Below the pieces are notes generated by a model, which was given only the letters and a program-made list of their open reading frames with translations, was not told the origin of the DNA and did not search any database. A stretch of DNA of 64,000 nucleotides from Actinoplanes nipponensis (GTDB lineage: Bacteria; Actinomycetota; Actinomycetes; Mycobacteriales; Micromonosporaceae): assembly GCF_016862275.1 (NCBI RefSeq), contig NZ_BOMQ01000099.1, forward strand, positions 1-64,000, read 5' to 3'. Positions 8,372 through 17,610 of this stretch are shown here, piece after piece. Both the position numbers and the translations under genes were made by a program. How positions within the stretch are numbered: position 1 is the first letter of the stretch; each line of letters begins with the position of its first letter.

Positions 8372-11300
8372 CTACAGAACCGGCCGGGTTCCCGGCAGCA
8401 GCCGGGCTATCTCCTCCACCACATCGCCGGGGCGGGCCCGGGTCACCTCGACGAGCGGGTCGCCGTTGCGGTCCAGCGCACCCCAGCGGCCCTCGCGGTC
8501 GCCGACCAGGAAGGCCGAGGGGTGGATCAGCAGGCGGGCGTGCACGGGCGCCACCAGCAGCTGCCCGCCGCGGTCGACCACCCCGAGCCGGTCCCCGGCG
8601 TCGATGACGGCCAGCCCGTCCCCGGTGAAACCCTCCACCGGGCCGCCGGCGGTCAGCTCGGTGGCGAACCGCTGATACTTGAACGGCACCGCGACCCGGC
8701 CGTGCCGGTCGACGGCGCCCCAGCCGCCCCGGCGCACCACGGCCAGCCCCTGCCGGAACGGCCGCACGTCCTCGAAGCCGCCGGGCACGATGACCCGGTT
8801 GTGCCAGTCGACGGCGAACCAGCCCCCGGCCGGCTCCCGCGACACCCAGGCCAGCCCGTCGGCGAACCGGCCCACCTGCACGTAACCGCTGGCCGCGTCG
8901 ATGACCAGCGCGCCGGTCTCGTCGATCAGCTCCCAGGCGGCGGTGCCCGGGCGGCGGACCCAGGCCACGCCCTCGTGGAACGGCTGGGCTTCGGCGTACC
9001 GCTCGGGGATGACCACCTCGCCGTCGTGGTCGGCGTACCCCTGCCAGCCGGAGTCGTAGTCCAGCGCCGGATGCGGCGGCCGGCTCTGCTGCAGGATCTC
9101 CTCCCGGGACCGGGGGTACGGACCCCAGCCCGCCTCGCGCACCCGGGCCATGACGGCGTCCAGCGCGGTCCCGGTCCGGGCCACCAGGTCGGGATCCTCG
9201 ACCCGGCGCAGCTCCAGCGCGGCCTCGAAATGGTTGCAGGCCTCCAGGTAGCGGCCCTGCTCGTACCGGGACTTGCCGGCCTGCACGTGCAGCTCGGCCC
9301 GCAGCCGGTCGGGCAGCTCGACGGAATTGGCCTCCTCGACCAGCCGGTCGGCCTCGGCGAAATCGCCCCGCCACTGCTGCACGAGGGCCAGCCGCGCCTG
9401 CACCAGCGCGATCCGCTGCAGCTCGCCGGTGGCCTCGGCATGCCGCAGGGCCTCCCGCGCGTCGGCCAGGGCCCGGCCCAGATCACCGAGGACCCGGGAG
9501 ACCACGGCCCGCAGGCTGAGCAGGCTGGCCCGGACGGTGTCGCGCTCGGCGTACTCCAGCCGGTCGGTGAGCCGGTCCCGCACGGCCAGCAGCGGCTCCG
9601 GGTCGTCGGCGGTCTCCCGCAGGGTGACGGGATCGAGCTTCCAGGGGTACGCGGCCAGAACCTGCTCGGGGTCGGCGCGGCGCCGTTCGGGCTCGAGGTC
9701 GGGGAGCGGAGGCGGGGGGACGCTGAGGGTGGGCAGCTGCGTGCTGGGGGTGCGGAGAGCGGCATTTCCGGTACGGGGGGTGACCGGCTCCGCTTCGAGT
9801 TCGGCGGCGTCGGCCGTCTCCCTCTCGGTCGGCTCGGCTTCGACGGGGTCTGCCTCGATCACCTCGGCCACGGCCGGTTCCGTCTGCTCCGTCTCCGGGT
9901 CGGTGCCCAGCGGGATGGTCTCTGCGGGCTCGGCCTGGTGCGTCAGGGTGTCGGGCTCCGTCGGGGCAGCCTCGGTCGACGGGAGGTCTGCCGGTTCTTC
10001 GATGGCCGGCGGCGGGCCGGCCGGTTCGATGTCCGTCCGGTTCGTGTCGGCTGGGCCGGCGGTGGCGGGCTCGACAACGTCCTGCGCCGGGGGTTCGGCC
10101 ACGGCTGCGGTTACGGCCGTCTCGGGCTTGGGGGGTCCGGCGGCCTCGGCCTCGGCTTCGGCTTCGGTCGGGGGTGGGGTGGCGGCGACGGGCTGGTCGG
10201 CCGTCGGTTCCGTGACCGGGGCGGTGGCGAGGGGTTCGGTGGCGGCCGGTTCGTAGCTCGGGCGGGCTTCGAGGGGCTCGGCGGTCACGGTCTCCGCGGC
10301 TGTGGCGTCGTCGGTGACGGGCTCGGCGGTGCTGGATTCGTCGGCCTGGGCGTCGGTGGGGGCCGCGTCGGTGAGTTCTGCGTTGGCGGGCTCGGCGGTG
10401 TTGGATTCCTCGGTGGCGGGAACCGCCTCGGGCTCCGCAGCGGTGGGTTCGGCGGTCTGCGGCTCCGCGGTCTGCGGCTCCGCGGCGACGGCCTCGGCTG
10501 TCTCCGGTTCGGCTGTCTCCGGTTCGGCGGGGACGGCCTCGGCTGTCTCCGGTTCGGCGGTTTCCGGTTCGGCGGGGGCAGCCTCAGCGATCGCTGGTGC
10601 GGCAATGACAGCTTCGACGGCGGCCGGGCGGTCGACGACCGCCGGGATGACGGCGTCTGCCTGGTCTCGGACCGGAACCCCGGCGGCGCCCTCCTCCAAG
10701 ATCGACTGGTCGATCGGGTCGGACACAGCCGGCGCTGCGACGGAGGCGGCAGGTAGATCCTCGACCGGTGTGCTGCTGTCCGGGGCGGCCTCGGCGGGCG
10801 TCGTGACGACCAGTCGCGTCTCGGTGGTGGGCGAGAACCAGTCCTGCTTGGCGGCGGCCCCGCCGACCCGCGACGAATCGACCGGGATGCCGCTGACGGA
10901 GACGCTGCCGGTCGGGCCGCCACTGGCTGGGATGCCGCTTGCCGGGGTGGCACTGGCTGGGATGCCACGCACCGGGGTCTCGCCGGCTCGGACGCCGCTT
11001 GCCGGGGCGGCAGTGGCCGGGATGCCGCTTGCCAGGGCCTCGCCGGCTGGGACGCCGCTGACCGGGGCGCCACTGGCCGGGATGCTGCTCGCCGGGATGC
11101 CACTGACCGGGGCTCCGTTGAACGGGGTGTCGCTCACCGGTGCCCCGGCAGGGTTGCGGCCGCTGGTCGGAACCCCCGAGACAGGAGCGGAAGATGTCCC
11201 GCTGCCGCCGGTCGAGCCGCCGCCGGTAGGTGCCGCCGACACCGGCGCGGGTGCCGCGCCGCCGCTGACCGGCGTGACCGTTGCCGCGTCCGGGATGTCG

Positions 11301-14227
11301 ATGACGAGATCGGTCGGGTCCGGGCCGGTAGGCGTGGGTGTCGGGGTGACCGCGCCCAGGCCGCTCTGGGACAGCAGCCAGCCCAGCCCGTGCGGTTCCT
11401 CCGGGCCGGCTTCCTCCTCAGCCACCGGCTCCGTGGGGGCGGGAACGACGGCGGTGGCTTCGACACCGGCCGTGGCGGCATGGGGCACGGGCACCGCAGC
11501 CATGGGGTCGGCAACCGCCGGTTGCGGGGCGCGGACCGGCGCCGGGAAGGGCGGAATGGGCCGGGTGACCTCGGGGTCGACGCTCGGCGGCCTAGTTCCG
11601 CTGACTGGCGCCGTGGTCGCAGCTGTGCCTGCTGCCGGCTGGGCGGACGCAGCCGTGCCGGAGGCTGGCTGGGCAGTCATGGGCTGGCCAGCGGCTGTCT
11701 GGGCGGTCCCAGCTGAGCCGGCGGCTGGCTGGGCGGACATGGGCGGGCCGGCAGCCGGCTGGGTGGTCATAGGCGGGACGGCAGAGGGCTCGGTGGTCGT
11801 GGGCGCGCCGGTGGCAGCGAGCGGCGCAGGCTGCTGTGGAGCGTCTGCCGGTCGCGCGGGAACGGTGCGCGCCGACCGCAGGTCCTGCCGCTCGTCGGCG
11901 GCGGGGACGGGCGCGGAAGGCCGCTGCTGAGGCTCGTAGGGCTGCGGCCTCGCGGCCGGACGGTAGGTCGCGGGCTGCGCGGACACCGGCCGGACGACAG
12001 GCGTCGCCTGTTGCTGCCCGGTGGGCGGGGTGGCAACCACCGGCGGTGCGGGCGGCGCAGTTGATGCGGCGGGAGCCCAGGACTCCGGCACAGAACGACC
12101 TTGCACCCCCGGCCGGTCCGGCGGCGCGGTGTGCGCAGGAGGCGCGAACTGCCCGGGCGGCGCTGGCTGCACGGGCGGTGCGGAGTGCACGGGCGGTGCG
12201 GAGTGCACGGGCGGTGCGGAGTGCACGGGCGGGCCCGACTGCAAAGGCGGCGCTGGCTGCACGGGCGGCGCGGAGTGCACGGGCGGCGCTGGCTGCGCGG
12301 ACGGCGCGGAATGCACGGGCGGTGCGGAGTGCACGGGCGGTGCGGAGTGCACGGGCGGGCCCGACTGCAAAGGCGGCGGTGGCTGCACGGGCGGCGCGGA
12401 GTGCACGGACGGCGCTGGCTGCACGGGCGGCCCGGAGGGCACCGGCGGCGCGGAGTGCCCAGGCGGCACTGGTGGCGCGGAATGCACCGGTGGGCCCGCC
12501 TCGACCGGCGGACGAGACTGCGCCGGCTGTGCCGGCGGGGCCGAATGCGGCAGCGGCCCCGTCGGCATCGGAGGCCCGGACCGAACCGGCGGCGCCGAGT
12601 AAGCGGCCGGCGCGGCGTAGGGCGGCGACGCCGGAGGGTGGCCGGCCGGGCGCGCCGGTGGCTCGGCGGGCGGCACCGCGCGCAGCGGCGCCGCGAACCG
12701 GGGATCTGTCGGCGGTTCCGCGCTGTGGGCCGGGCGCCGGACTGCGGGCGGGGCCGAGCGGGGCGCCGCCGCGCGTGGTTCGGCCTGGGGGGAGCGCGGT
12801 CCCAGGGGTGTCGCGGGTCGGGGATCGACCGGCGGCGCCCAGGCCGGGTCGGGCGGGACCGGCCGCGGCGCCGGGTAGGGCGCGACCGGGGTGGTCGCGG
12901 CGGGTCCCTGGTAGGGCGGCGTCTCGTGGCTGACCGGCCGCGCGGGCTGCTGCGCCGCCGGGTTCGCCCGGCCGTAGAGCTGGTCGTCACCGGGCCGGGC
13001 GGCGGCCGGCCGGGAGCCCGGCGGCGGCGAAACCGGGTACGCCGGGGCGGACCGGGCGTCCGAGGGCGGTTCCTGAGCCGGGCGGGACGCGGACTGCGAG
13101 GCCGGCCCGATCCGGTACGGCACGTATCCGTCCACGCCGGGACGACCCTCGGCCCGCGAAGGCTGCTCCGGACGCGCGAAATCGCCCCGCCGCGCCGGCG
13201 GCTGCTCCTGACGGAGAAGCTGGGCGGGCGGCGGCTCCTGACGGTGAAGCTGCGCCGGCGGAGCCTCCTGGCGATGAGGCTGATGCGGCGGCGCCTCCTG
13301 ACGGCGAGGCTGGGCCGGCGGCGGCTCCTGGCGGTGAGGCTGGGCCGTCGGAGCCTCCTGGCGGTGAGGCTGCGCCGGCGGAGCGTCCTGACGGTGAGGC
13401 TGAGACGGCGGAGCCTCCTGACGGGGACGCTGAGCCTGCGGCGCCTCCGGCCCAGGCCGGTACGCCTGCCGCGGTTCCGGCCGTGCCGCAGCCTCCGGAC
13501 GCTGGCCCGCGTACCCCTGCCCCGCAAAGCGCCCGTCCTGCGGCCCGCCGGGCTGGCGCTGCTCGGGCCGAGCCCCGCCGGACCGGGGGTCGTAGGCGCG
13601 CCCGTCCGCGAACCGGTTGTCGCCGGCCGCCGGACCCGCCTGGTAGCGCGGGTCCGGCCGCGGCCCCGGGTAGGGCCCGTCCGCACGGCCCCGGTCGGCG
13701 GGCGGCGTCTGGCCGTACAGCGGCGGCGCGGACTGTGGGCGCTCGGCCGGTGGGCGCTGCTGGCGCCGTTCCGCCTCCGGCAGCCGGTCCGGCAGGGGCA
13801 CCGGCCGGTTCCACGACGGACCCTGCTGCTGCGGCGGCTGGGATGGCCGGCCCGACACGTACGGTGTGCGCGGGCCGGCGTACCCCTGCTCCTCGGGGCC
13901 GGTCCACGACGGCGGTGGCTGCGGCGGACGGCCGACCGTGGCGCGGCCGGCCGCGGGGGAGACCGGGCGGGCCGTGGACGGGCCGCCGGACGACGGGGCC
14001 GGCGGGCCGGAGGCCTGGGCGATCTGGCGGAAGTCGGCGTCCCAGGCCGAGGCCGCCTCGGCGGCGCGGGACGCGTCGTAGACCGGGTGGTGCACGGCCC
14101 GGCGGCGGCCCGGGTCGCCCGGGTAGCGCTGGCCCGGCTGGGGCTCCCACTCCCAGGTGATCTCGTACACCCAGGCGGGTTCGTCGTCCCAGCGGTCCGC
14201 GCCGGCGTGCGAGCTCCAGCCGTTCAC
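8372..14227 (-). CDS. Giant low-complexity protein with TPR and WG-repeat C-terminus
   Basis: 1951 aa, no signal peptide or transmembrane segment. Residues 1-75 are a small ordered domain (WVYEITWEWEPQPGQRYPGD). Residues about 80-1510 are disordered and made of repeat families: ten-residue QPHRQEAPPA-like units (about 263-343), PPVHSAPPVQ-like units (about 556-703), ASGIPASG-like units (about 1026-1103) and acidic AEPETAE units (about 1210-1300). Residues about 1513-1700 are TPR-like helices. Residues about 1716-1943 hold some six WG-type beta repeats (GWGAVDRHGRVAVPF, RWGALDRNGDPLVEV). WG/TPR proteins usually mediate protein contacts; no catalytic domain is seen. GTG start at 14227; the true N-terminus could lie further in. 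Function unknown. Confidence 0.8.
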   Translation of the reverse strand: MNGWSSHAGADRWDDEPAWVYEITWEWEPQPGQRYPGDPGRRRAVHHPVYDASRAAEAASAWDADFRQIAQASGPPAPSSGGPSTARPVSPAAGRATVGRPPQPPPSWTGPEEQGYAGPRTPYVSGRPSQPPQQQGPSWNRPVPLPDRLPEAERRQQRPPAERPQSAPPLYGQTPPADRGRADGPYPGPRPDPRYQAGPAAGDNRFADGRAYDPRSGGARPEQRQPGGPQDGRFAGQGYAGQRPEAAARPEPRQAYRPGPEAPQAQRPRQEAPPSQPHRQDAPPAQPHRQEAPTAQPHRQEPPPAQPRRQEAPPHQPHRQEAPPAQLHRQEPPPAQLLRQEQPPARRGDFARPEQPSRAEGRPGVDGYVPYRIGPASQSASRPAQEPPSDARSAPAYPVSPPPGSRPAAARPGDDQLYGRANPAAQQPARPVSHETPPYQGPAATTPVAPYPAPRPVPPDPAWAPPVDPRPATPLGPRSPQAEPRAAAPRSAPPAVRRPAHSAEPPTDPRFAAPLRAVPPAEPPARPAGHPPASPPYAAPAAYSAPPVRSGPPMPTGPLPHSAPPAQPAQSRPPVEAGPPVHSAPPVPPGHSAPPVPSGPPVQPAPSVHSAPPVQPPPPLQSGPPVHSAPPVHSAPPVHSAPSAQPAPPVHSAPPVQPAPPLQSGPPVHSAPPVHSAPPVHSAPPVQPAPPGQFAPPAHTAPPDRPGVQGRSVPESWAPAASTAPPAPPVVATPPTGQQQATPVVRPVSAQPATYRPAARPQPYEPQQRPSAPVPAADERQDLRSARTVPARPADAPQQPAPLAATGAPTTTEPSAVPPMTTQPAAGPPMSAQPAAGSAGTAQTAAGQPMTAQPASGTAASAQPAAGTAATTAPVSGTRPPSVDPEVTRPIPPFPAPVRAPQPAVADPMAAVPVPHAATAGVEATAVVPAPTEPVAEEEAGPEEPHGLGWLLSQSGLGAVTPTPTPTGPDPTDLVIDIPDAATVTPVSGGAAPAPVSAAPTGGGSTGGSGTSSAPVSGVPTSGRNPAGAPVSDTPFNGAPVSGIPASSIPASGAPVSGVPAGEALASGIPATAAPASGVRAGETPVRGIPASATPASGIPASGGPTGSVSVSGIPVDSSRVGGAAAKQDWFSPTTETRLVVTTPAEAAPDSSTPVEDLPAASVAAPAVSDPIDQSILEEGAAGVPVRDQADAVIPAVVDRPAAVEAVIAAPAIAEAAPAEPETAEPETAEAVPAEPETAEPETAEAVAAEPQTAEPQTAEPTAAEPEAVPATEESNTAEPANAELTDAAPTDAQADESSTAEPVTDDATAAETVTAEPLEARPSYEPAATEPLATAPVTEPTADQPVAATPPPTEAEAEAEAAGPPKPETAVTAAVAEPPAQDVVEPATAGPADTNRTDIEPAGPPPAIEEPADLPSTEAAPTEPDTLTHQAEPAETIPLGTDPETEQTEPAVAEVIEADPVEAEPTERETADAAELEAEPVTPRTGNAALRTPSTQLPTLSVPPPPLPDLEPERRRADPEQVLAAYPWKLDPVTLRETADDPEPLLAVRDRLTDRLEYAERDTVRASLLSLRAVVSRVLGDLGRALADAREALRHAEATGELQRIALVQARLALVQQWRGDFAEADRLVEEANSVELPDRLRAELHVQAGKSRYEQGRYLEACNHFEAALELRRVEDPDLVARTGTALDAVMARVREAGWGPYPRSREEILQQSRPPHPALDYDSGWQGYADHDGEVVIPERYAEAQPFHEGVAWVRRPGTAAWELIDETGALVIDAASGYVQVGRFADGLAWVSREPAGGWFAVDWHNRVIVPGGFEDVRPFRQGLAVVRRGGWGAVDRHGRVAVPFKYQRFATELTAGGPVEGFTGDGLAVIDAGDRLGVVDRGGQLLVAPVHARLLIHPSAFLVGDREGRWGALDRNGDPLVEVTRARPGDVVEEIARLLPGTRPVL
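12101..12570. repeat. In-frame 18-bp and 126-bp repeats inside the giant gene
   Basis: An 18-bp unit (plus strand GGTGCGGAGTGCACGGGC) recurs and encodes PPVHSA-type hexapeptides. A longer block marked by GGGCCCGACTGCAAAGG occurs at 12231 and again at 12357, a period of 126 bp or 42 codons. This shows recent in-frame tandem duplication on top of the short repeat. Confidence 0.85.
13200..13440. repeat. 30-bp tandem repeat inside the giant gene
   Basis: About eight imperfect copies of a 30-bp unit (plus strand like CGGCGGAGCCTCCTGACGGT followed by GAGGCTGCGC). Each encodes a ten-residue QPHRQEAPPA-like unit on the minus strand. The reading frame is kept throughout. Confidence 0.8.
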
Positions 14228-14371
14228 CGGGCAGCCCTCGGGGCGCCGGGTGGCTGGTTACGCTCAGTCACGACGATTTTCCACCTTGTCGGAAATAGCT
14301 CGGTGGCAGGGCGGGTCACCGGGTACAGTCGCCCGGCTCCGCTGCGGGGGTTGTGGAAGGAGATTAACGGC

Positions 14372-15232
14372 GTGGACCGGCTCGACGCCAGGGTGCCTCA
14401 GATCTCTCCGCACCGTCCGTTCCGGGAGTCCCTGGCTACTTTCGGTGCCCTCGCCCGGTCGGGTTTCCAGAGGTACATCACCTACCGGCAGGCGACGATA
14501 GCCGGATCGTTCACGAACATCGTCTTCGGGTTCCTCCGCTGTTACGTGCTGCTCGCCGTCGCGGCCGGCGCGGACGGCGGCCGGCCCGCCGGTTACGACG
14601 CCGCGCAGCTGACCACTTTCGTGTGGGTCGGGCAGGGGTTGCTCACCGTAGTGGCGCTGTGGGGCTGGACCGAGCTGGCCGACCGGATCCGCAGCGGCGA
14701 GGTCACCGCCGACCTGCTGCGGCCGGTGCACCCGGTGATCGGCTATCTCGCCCCCGACCTGGGCCGGGCCGGGCACGCGATGCTCTTCCGGTTCGTGCCG
14801 CCGGTCGTCGTGGGCCTGATCTTCTTCGATCCGTACCTGCCCGGCCGCTGGTTCACCGGGCCGCTGTTCGCGGTGTCGGTGCTGCTCGCGGTGGTCGGCA
14901 GCATGGGGGTGCGGTTCCTGGTCAACGCGACGGCGTACTGGCTGCACGACGCGCGCGGGCCGCTGATCCTCTGGACGCTGGCGGCCGGCGTGCTGGCCGG
15001 GCTGTACTTCCCGCTGCGGTTCCTGCCGGACTGGCTGGCGGTGACGCTGTGGGTGGCCACGCCGTTCCCCGGCTTCCTGCAGACGCCGCTGGACGTGCTG
15101 ATCGAGCGGGACCCCCCGCCCGTGCAGGTCGCCCTGGTCGGCCTGCAGGCCTGCTGGGCGGTGGCGCTGCTGGCGCTGTGCGCCCTGGTGCAGCGCCGGG
15201 CGGAGCGCCGGCTGGTGGCCCAGGGTGGGTGA
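14372..15232 (+). CDS. ABC-2 type transporter permease (first of pair)
   Basis: 286-aa integral membrane protein with six hydrophobic segments, resembling the DUF990/ABC2_membrane_6 permease group that works as a heterodimer. Motifs include LFRFVPPVVVGLIFFDPYLPG mid-protein and a C-terminal hydrophobic segment ending in Arg-rich RRAERRL. GTG start at 14372 follows a GGAAGGAG ribosome site. It overlaps the second permease by 8 bp and is followed by the ATPase, giving a complete three-gene exporter. Substrate not inferable. A TACAGT hexamer about 50 bp upstream is a plausible -10. Confidence 0.88.
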   Translation: MDRLDARVPQISPHRPFRESLATFGALARSGFQRYITYRQATIAGSFTNIVFGFLRCYVLLAVAAGADGGRPAGYDAAQLTTFVWVGQGLLTVVALWGWTELADRIRSGEVTADLLRPVHPVIGYLAPDLGRAGHAMLFRFVPPVVVGLIFFDPYLPGRWFTGPLFAVSVLLAVVGSMGVRFLVNATAYWLHDARGPLILWTLAAGVLAGLYFPLRFLPDWLAVTLWVATPFPGFLQTPLDVLIERDPPPVQVALVGLQACWAVALLALCALVQRRAERRLVAQGG

Positions 15233-16025
15233 GCTGCGGGCGTACGCGGCGCTGCTGGGCGCGCAGTGGCGGTCGCTGCTGTCGTACCGGGCGTCGTTCC
15301 TGGTCGAGATGGTCACCAACATCGGGGCCACGGCGCTCGACGTGGTCGCCGTGTTCGTGATCTTCCGCGCCACCCGGACGGTCGCCGGGTTCACCCTGCC
15401 GGAGGCGGTGCTGATCGTCAGCCTGTCGTCGTGCGCGTTCAACCTGGCCGACTTCACGGTCGGCAACATCGACCGGCTCAAGACGTACGTGCGGACCGGG
15501 CTGATGGACGCGGTGCTGGTCCGGCCGCTGGGCGCGCTGGCCCAGCTCGTGCTCATGGACCTGCCGTTCCGCAAGGCGCTGCGGCTGGTGCTGGCGGTGG
15601 GGGTGCTGTTGGTGGCGCTGCGACTCAACGCCATCGAGTGGACCCCGGCGCGGGTGCTGCTGGCGCTGGTCGTGCCGCTCGCCGGGGCGGTCTTCTTCGG
15701 CGCGATCTTCGTGCTCAGCGCCAGCCTGGCGTTCTGGTGGGTGGACTCCGGCGACCTGGGCAGCGCGTTCACCTACGGGGGGCGCGACTTCACCGCGTAC
15801 CCGGTGCCGGTCTACGCCGGCTGGTTCCGCACGCTCTTCGCGTACGGCCTGGGGTTCGGTTTCGTGTCCTACCAGCCGGCGCTGGCGCTGCTCGGCCGGG
15901 CCGACCCGCTGGGCCTGCCCGCCTGGGCGGGCTTCGTCTCGCCGCTGGTCGCGCTGGTCGCGGCGGCCCTGGCCGCGCTGGTCTGGCGGGCCGGTGTCCG
16001 GCACTACCGCAGCACCGGGTCATGA
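15225..16025 (+). CDS. ABC-2 type transporter permease (second of pair)
   Basis: 266-aa membrane protein, six hydrophobic segments, same family as the preceding permease. The N-terminus MGELRAYAALLGAQWRSLLS precedes the first membrane segment. GTG start overlaps the upstream gene's end, so translation is coupled. It presumably forms the heterodimeric pore with its neighbour, powered by the downstream ATPase. Confidence 0.88.
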   Translation: MGELRAYAALLGAQWRSLLSYRASFLVEMVTNIGATALDVVAVFVIFRATRTVAGFTLPEAVLIVSLSSCAFNLADFTVGNIDRLKTYVRTGLMDAVLVRPLGALAQLVLMDLPFRKALRLVLAVGVLLVALRLNAIEWTPARVLLALVVPLAGAVFFGAIFVLSASLAFWWVDSGDLGSAFTYGGRDFTAYPVPVYAGWFRTLFAYGLGFGFVSYQPALALLGRADPLGLPAWAGFVSPLVALVAAALAALVWRAGVRHYRSTGS

Positions 16026-16035
16026 GAGGGAGATC

Positions 16036-16989
16036 GTGAGCGTCATCCGGATGGACGGACTGCGCAAGGACTTCACGGTACGGGTCAGAGCCGGGCGTCT
16101 GCGCCGCACCAAGCGCGAGGTGGCCGCCGTGGACGGCATCGACCTGCGGATCGAGCGCGGGGAGATGGTCGGCTACATCGGCCCGAACGGCGCCGGCAAG
16201 TCCACCACGCTGAAGATGCTGACCGGCGTGCTCACCCCGTCCGCCGGCGCCGTGTCGGTGTGCGGGCTGGCGCCGGTGCCCCAGCGCACCCGCCTGGCGC
16301 TGCGCATCGGCGTGGTCTTCGGCCAGCGCTCGCAGCTGTGGTGGGACCTGCCGCTGGGCGAGTCGTTCCGGCTGCTGCGGTACCTCTACCGGGTGCCGGC
16401 GGCCGAGCACGCGGCCCGGCTGCGGCGCTGCACCGAGCTGCTCGACCTCGGCGGCTTCCTGGACACCCCGGTCCGGCAGCTCTCGCTGGGCCAGCGGATG
16501 CGCGGGGAGCTGACGGCCGCGCTGCTGCACGGGCCGGAGGTGCTGTTCCTGGACGAGCCGACGATCGGCCTGGACGTGGTGAGCAAGCAGGCGGTCCGGT
16601 CGTTCCTGGCCGAGCTGGGCGCGGGCGGCGACGTCACGCTGGTGCTGACCACGCACGACCTGGCCGACATCGAGCGGCTGTGCCGGCGCCTGGTGGTGAT
16701 CGACCACGGCCGGGTGGTGCACGACGGCACGATCGAGGCCCTGCACACCCGGTACGGCTCGCGCCGCCGCCTGGTGGTGGACCTGGACGCGCCGCTGCCG
16801 GCCGGCTTCACGGTCGAGGGGGCCACGCTGGTCTCGGTCGAGGCCGACCGCTGCCGTGCGTCGTTCGACCTGCTCACCGACACGGCCGGCCCGGTGGTGG
16901 CCCGGCTGGCGGCGCTGTCCTCGCTGCGTGACCTGTCCGTGGTCGAGCCCGACATCGAGGACGTGGTGGCCCGCCTGTACGCGTCCTAG
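16036..16989 (+). CDS. ABC transporter ATP-binding protein
   Basis: 317-aa nucleotide-binding subunit for the two upstream permeases. Walker A GPNGAGKST (about residue 50), Q-loop region GQRSQLWWDLP, signature LSLGQRMRGEL (about 149), Walker B VLFLDEPTIGLD (about 170) and the switch His in TTHD are all intact. The last 90 residues form the extra C-terminal domain seen in export-type ABC-2 ATPases (DrrA-like). GTG start at 16036 with a GAGAGGGAG ribosome site. Its end overlaps the convergent XRE gene by 4 bp. Probably a small-molecule or polymer exporter; substrate unknown. Confidence 0.92.
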   Translation: MSVIRMDGLRKDFTVRVRAGRLRRTKREVAAVDGIDLRIERGEMVGYIGPNGAGKSTTLKMLTGVLTPSAGAVSVCGLAPVPQRTRLALRIGVVFGQRSQLWWDLPLGESFRLLRYLYRVPAAEHAARLRRCTELLDLGGFLDTPVRQLSLGQRMRGELTAALLHGPEVLFLDEPTIGLDVVSKQAVRSFLAELGAGGDVTLVLTTHDLADIERLCRRLVVIDHGRVVHDGTIEALHTRYGSRRRLVVDLDAPLPAGFTVEGATLVSVEADRCRASFDLLTDTAGPVVARLAALSSLRDLSVVEPDIEDVVARLYAS

Positions 16990-17543
16990 CGGTGCTCCAT
17001 CAGCAGCACGGCCCAGGTGCCCGGCTCGAGGGCCTGGTAGTGGTGCGCGATGTCGCCCGGAAAGGTCACGTAGTCGCCGGGGCCCAGCTCGACCTCCTCG
17101 TGCCGCGGACCGACCCGCAACCGTCCGGCCGCGACGACCAGGTGCTCGATGCTGCCCGGCAGGTGCGCGTCGGCCTCGCGGGAGGCGCCCGGCTCCAGCT
17201 CCATGACGTAGAGGTCGCGCCGGGTGTGGGCGCTGCCGGCGGTCAGCAGGGTGGCGAAGAAGTCGGCGTGGTCGGATTGCAGCCGGGGTCCCTGGCCGGC
17301 GCGGACGACCCGGATCAGTGGGGCGGGCGGCTCCACCAGCCGGCTGAACGGCACGCCCAGCGCCACGCCCAGCGACCACAGGGTCTCCACGCTGGGGTTG
17401 CCGGTGCCGGACTCGAGCTGCGACAACGTCGACTTGGCGAGCCCGGCCCGCCGCGCGAGCTCGGCCAGCGAGATGCCGACCCGCTCCCGCTCGCGGCGCA
17501 GGGCGGCGGCGATGGTGGCGAGCGGGGGAGCGGGCTGCGACAC
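16986..17543 (-). CDS. XRE-family regulator with cupin domain
   Basis: 185-aa transcription factor: helix-turn-helix at residues about 10-65 (GISLAELARRAGLAKSTLSQ, then SGTGNPSVETL), and a cupin_2 effector domain at about 105-180 (EADAHLPGSIEHLVV, GDYVTFPGDIAHHY). Such proteins commonly repress a divergent transporter gene and respond to a small ligand. It is divergent from azlCD, and the 67-bp gap holds two matched inverted repeats that are likely its operators. GTG start at 17543 with GGAG upstream. The effector is probably an amino acid or related compound, by neighbour inference only. Confidence 0.88.
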   Translation of the reverse strand: MSQPAPPLATIAAALRRERERVGISLAELARRAGLAKSTLSQLESGTGNPSVETLWSLGVALGVPFSRLVEPPAPLIRVVRAGQGPRLQSDHADFFATLLTAGSAHTRRDLYVMELEPGASREADAHLPGSIEHLVVAAGRLRVGPRHEEVELGPGDYVTFPGDIAHHYQALEPGTWAVLLMEHR

Positions 17544-17564
17544 TGTTCACTCCGTCGATCGAGT

Positions 17565-17582
17565 CGTTCGGTTTGACGAACG
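17565..17582. promoter_or_regulatory. Putative XRE operator A
   Basis: Inverted repeat CGTTCG, 6-nt spacer, CGAACG. It shares arm sequence and spacer length with site B, 28 bp away centre to centre. Lies in the divergent promoter region of the XRE gene and azlC. Confidence 0.6.
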
Positions 17583-17593
17583 CCGGGCGCGTC

Positions 17594-17609
17594 GTTCATT
17601 ATTTTGAAC
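17594..17609. promoter_or_regulatory. Putative XRE operator B overlapping the azlC start region
   Basis: Inverted repeat GTTCA, 6-nt AT-rich spacer TTATTT, TGAAC, ending one base before the azlC ATG. The spacer contains the most likely -10 for a leaderless azlC transcript, so binding would block azlC directly. Confidence 0.6.
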
Positions 17610-17610
17610 C

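Noticed and set aside
11767..13686. 639-aa minus-strand frame, Arg/Pro-rich
   Set aside because: Out-of-frame shadow of the giant WG protein gene with repeats read in a different phase.
12101..14371. Arg-rich plus-strand open frame before the first ABC permease
   Set aside because: It mirrors the repetitive giant gene in another frame; no ribosome site or domain until GTG 14372.
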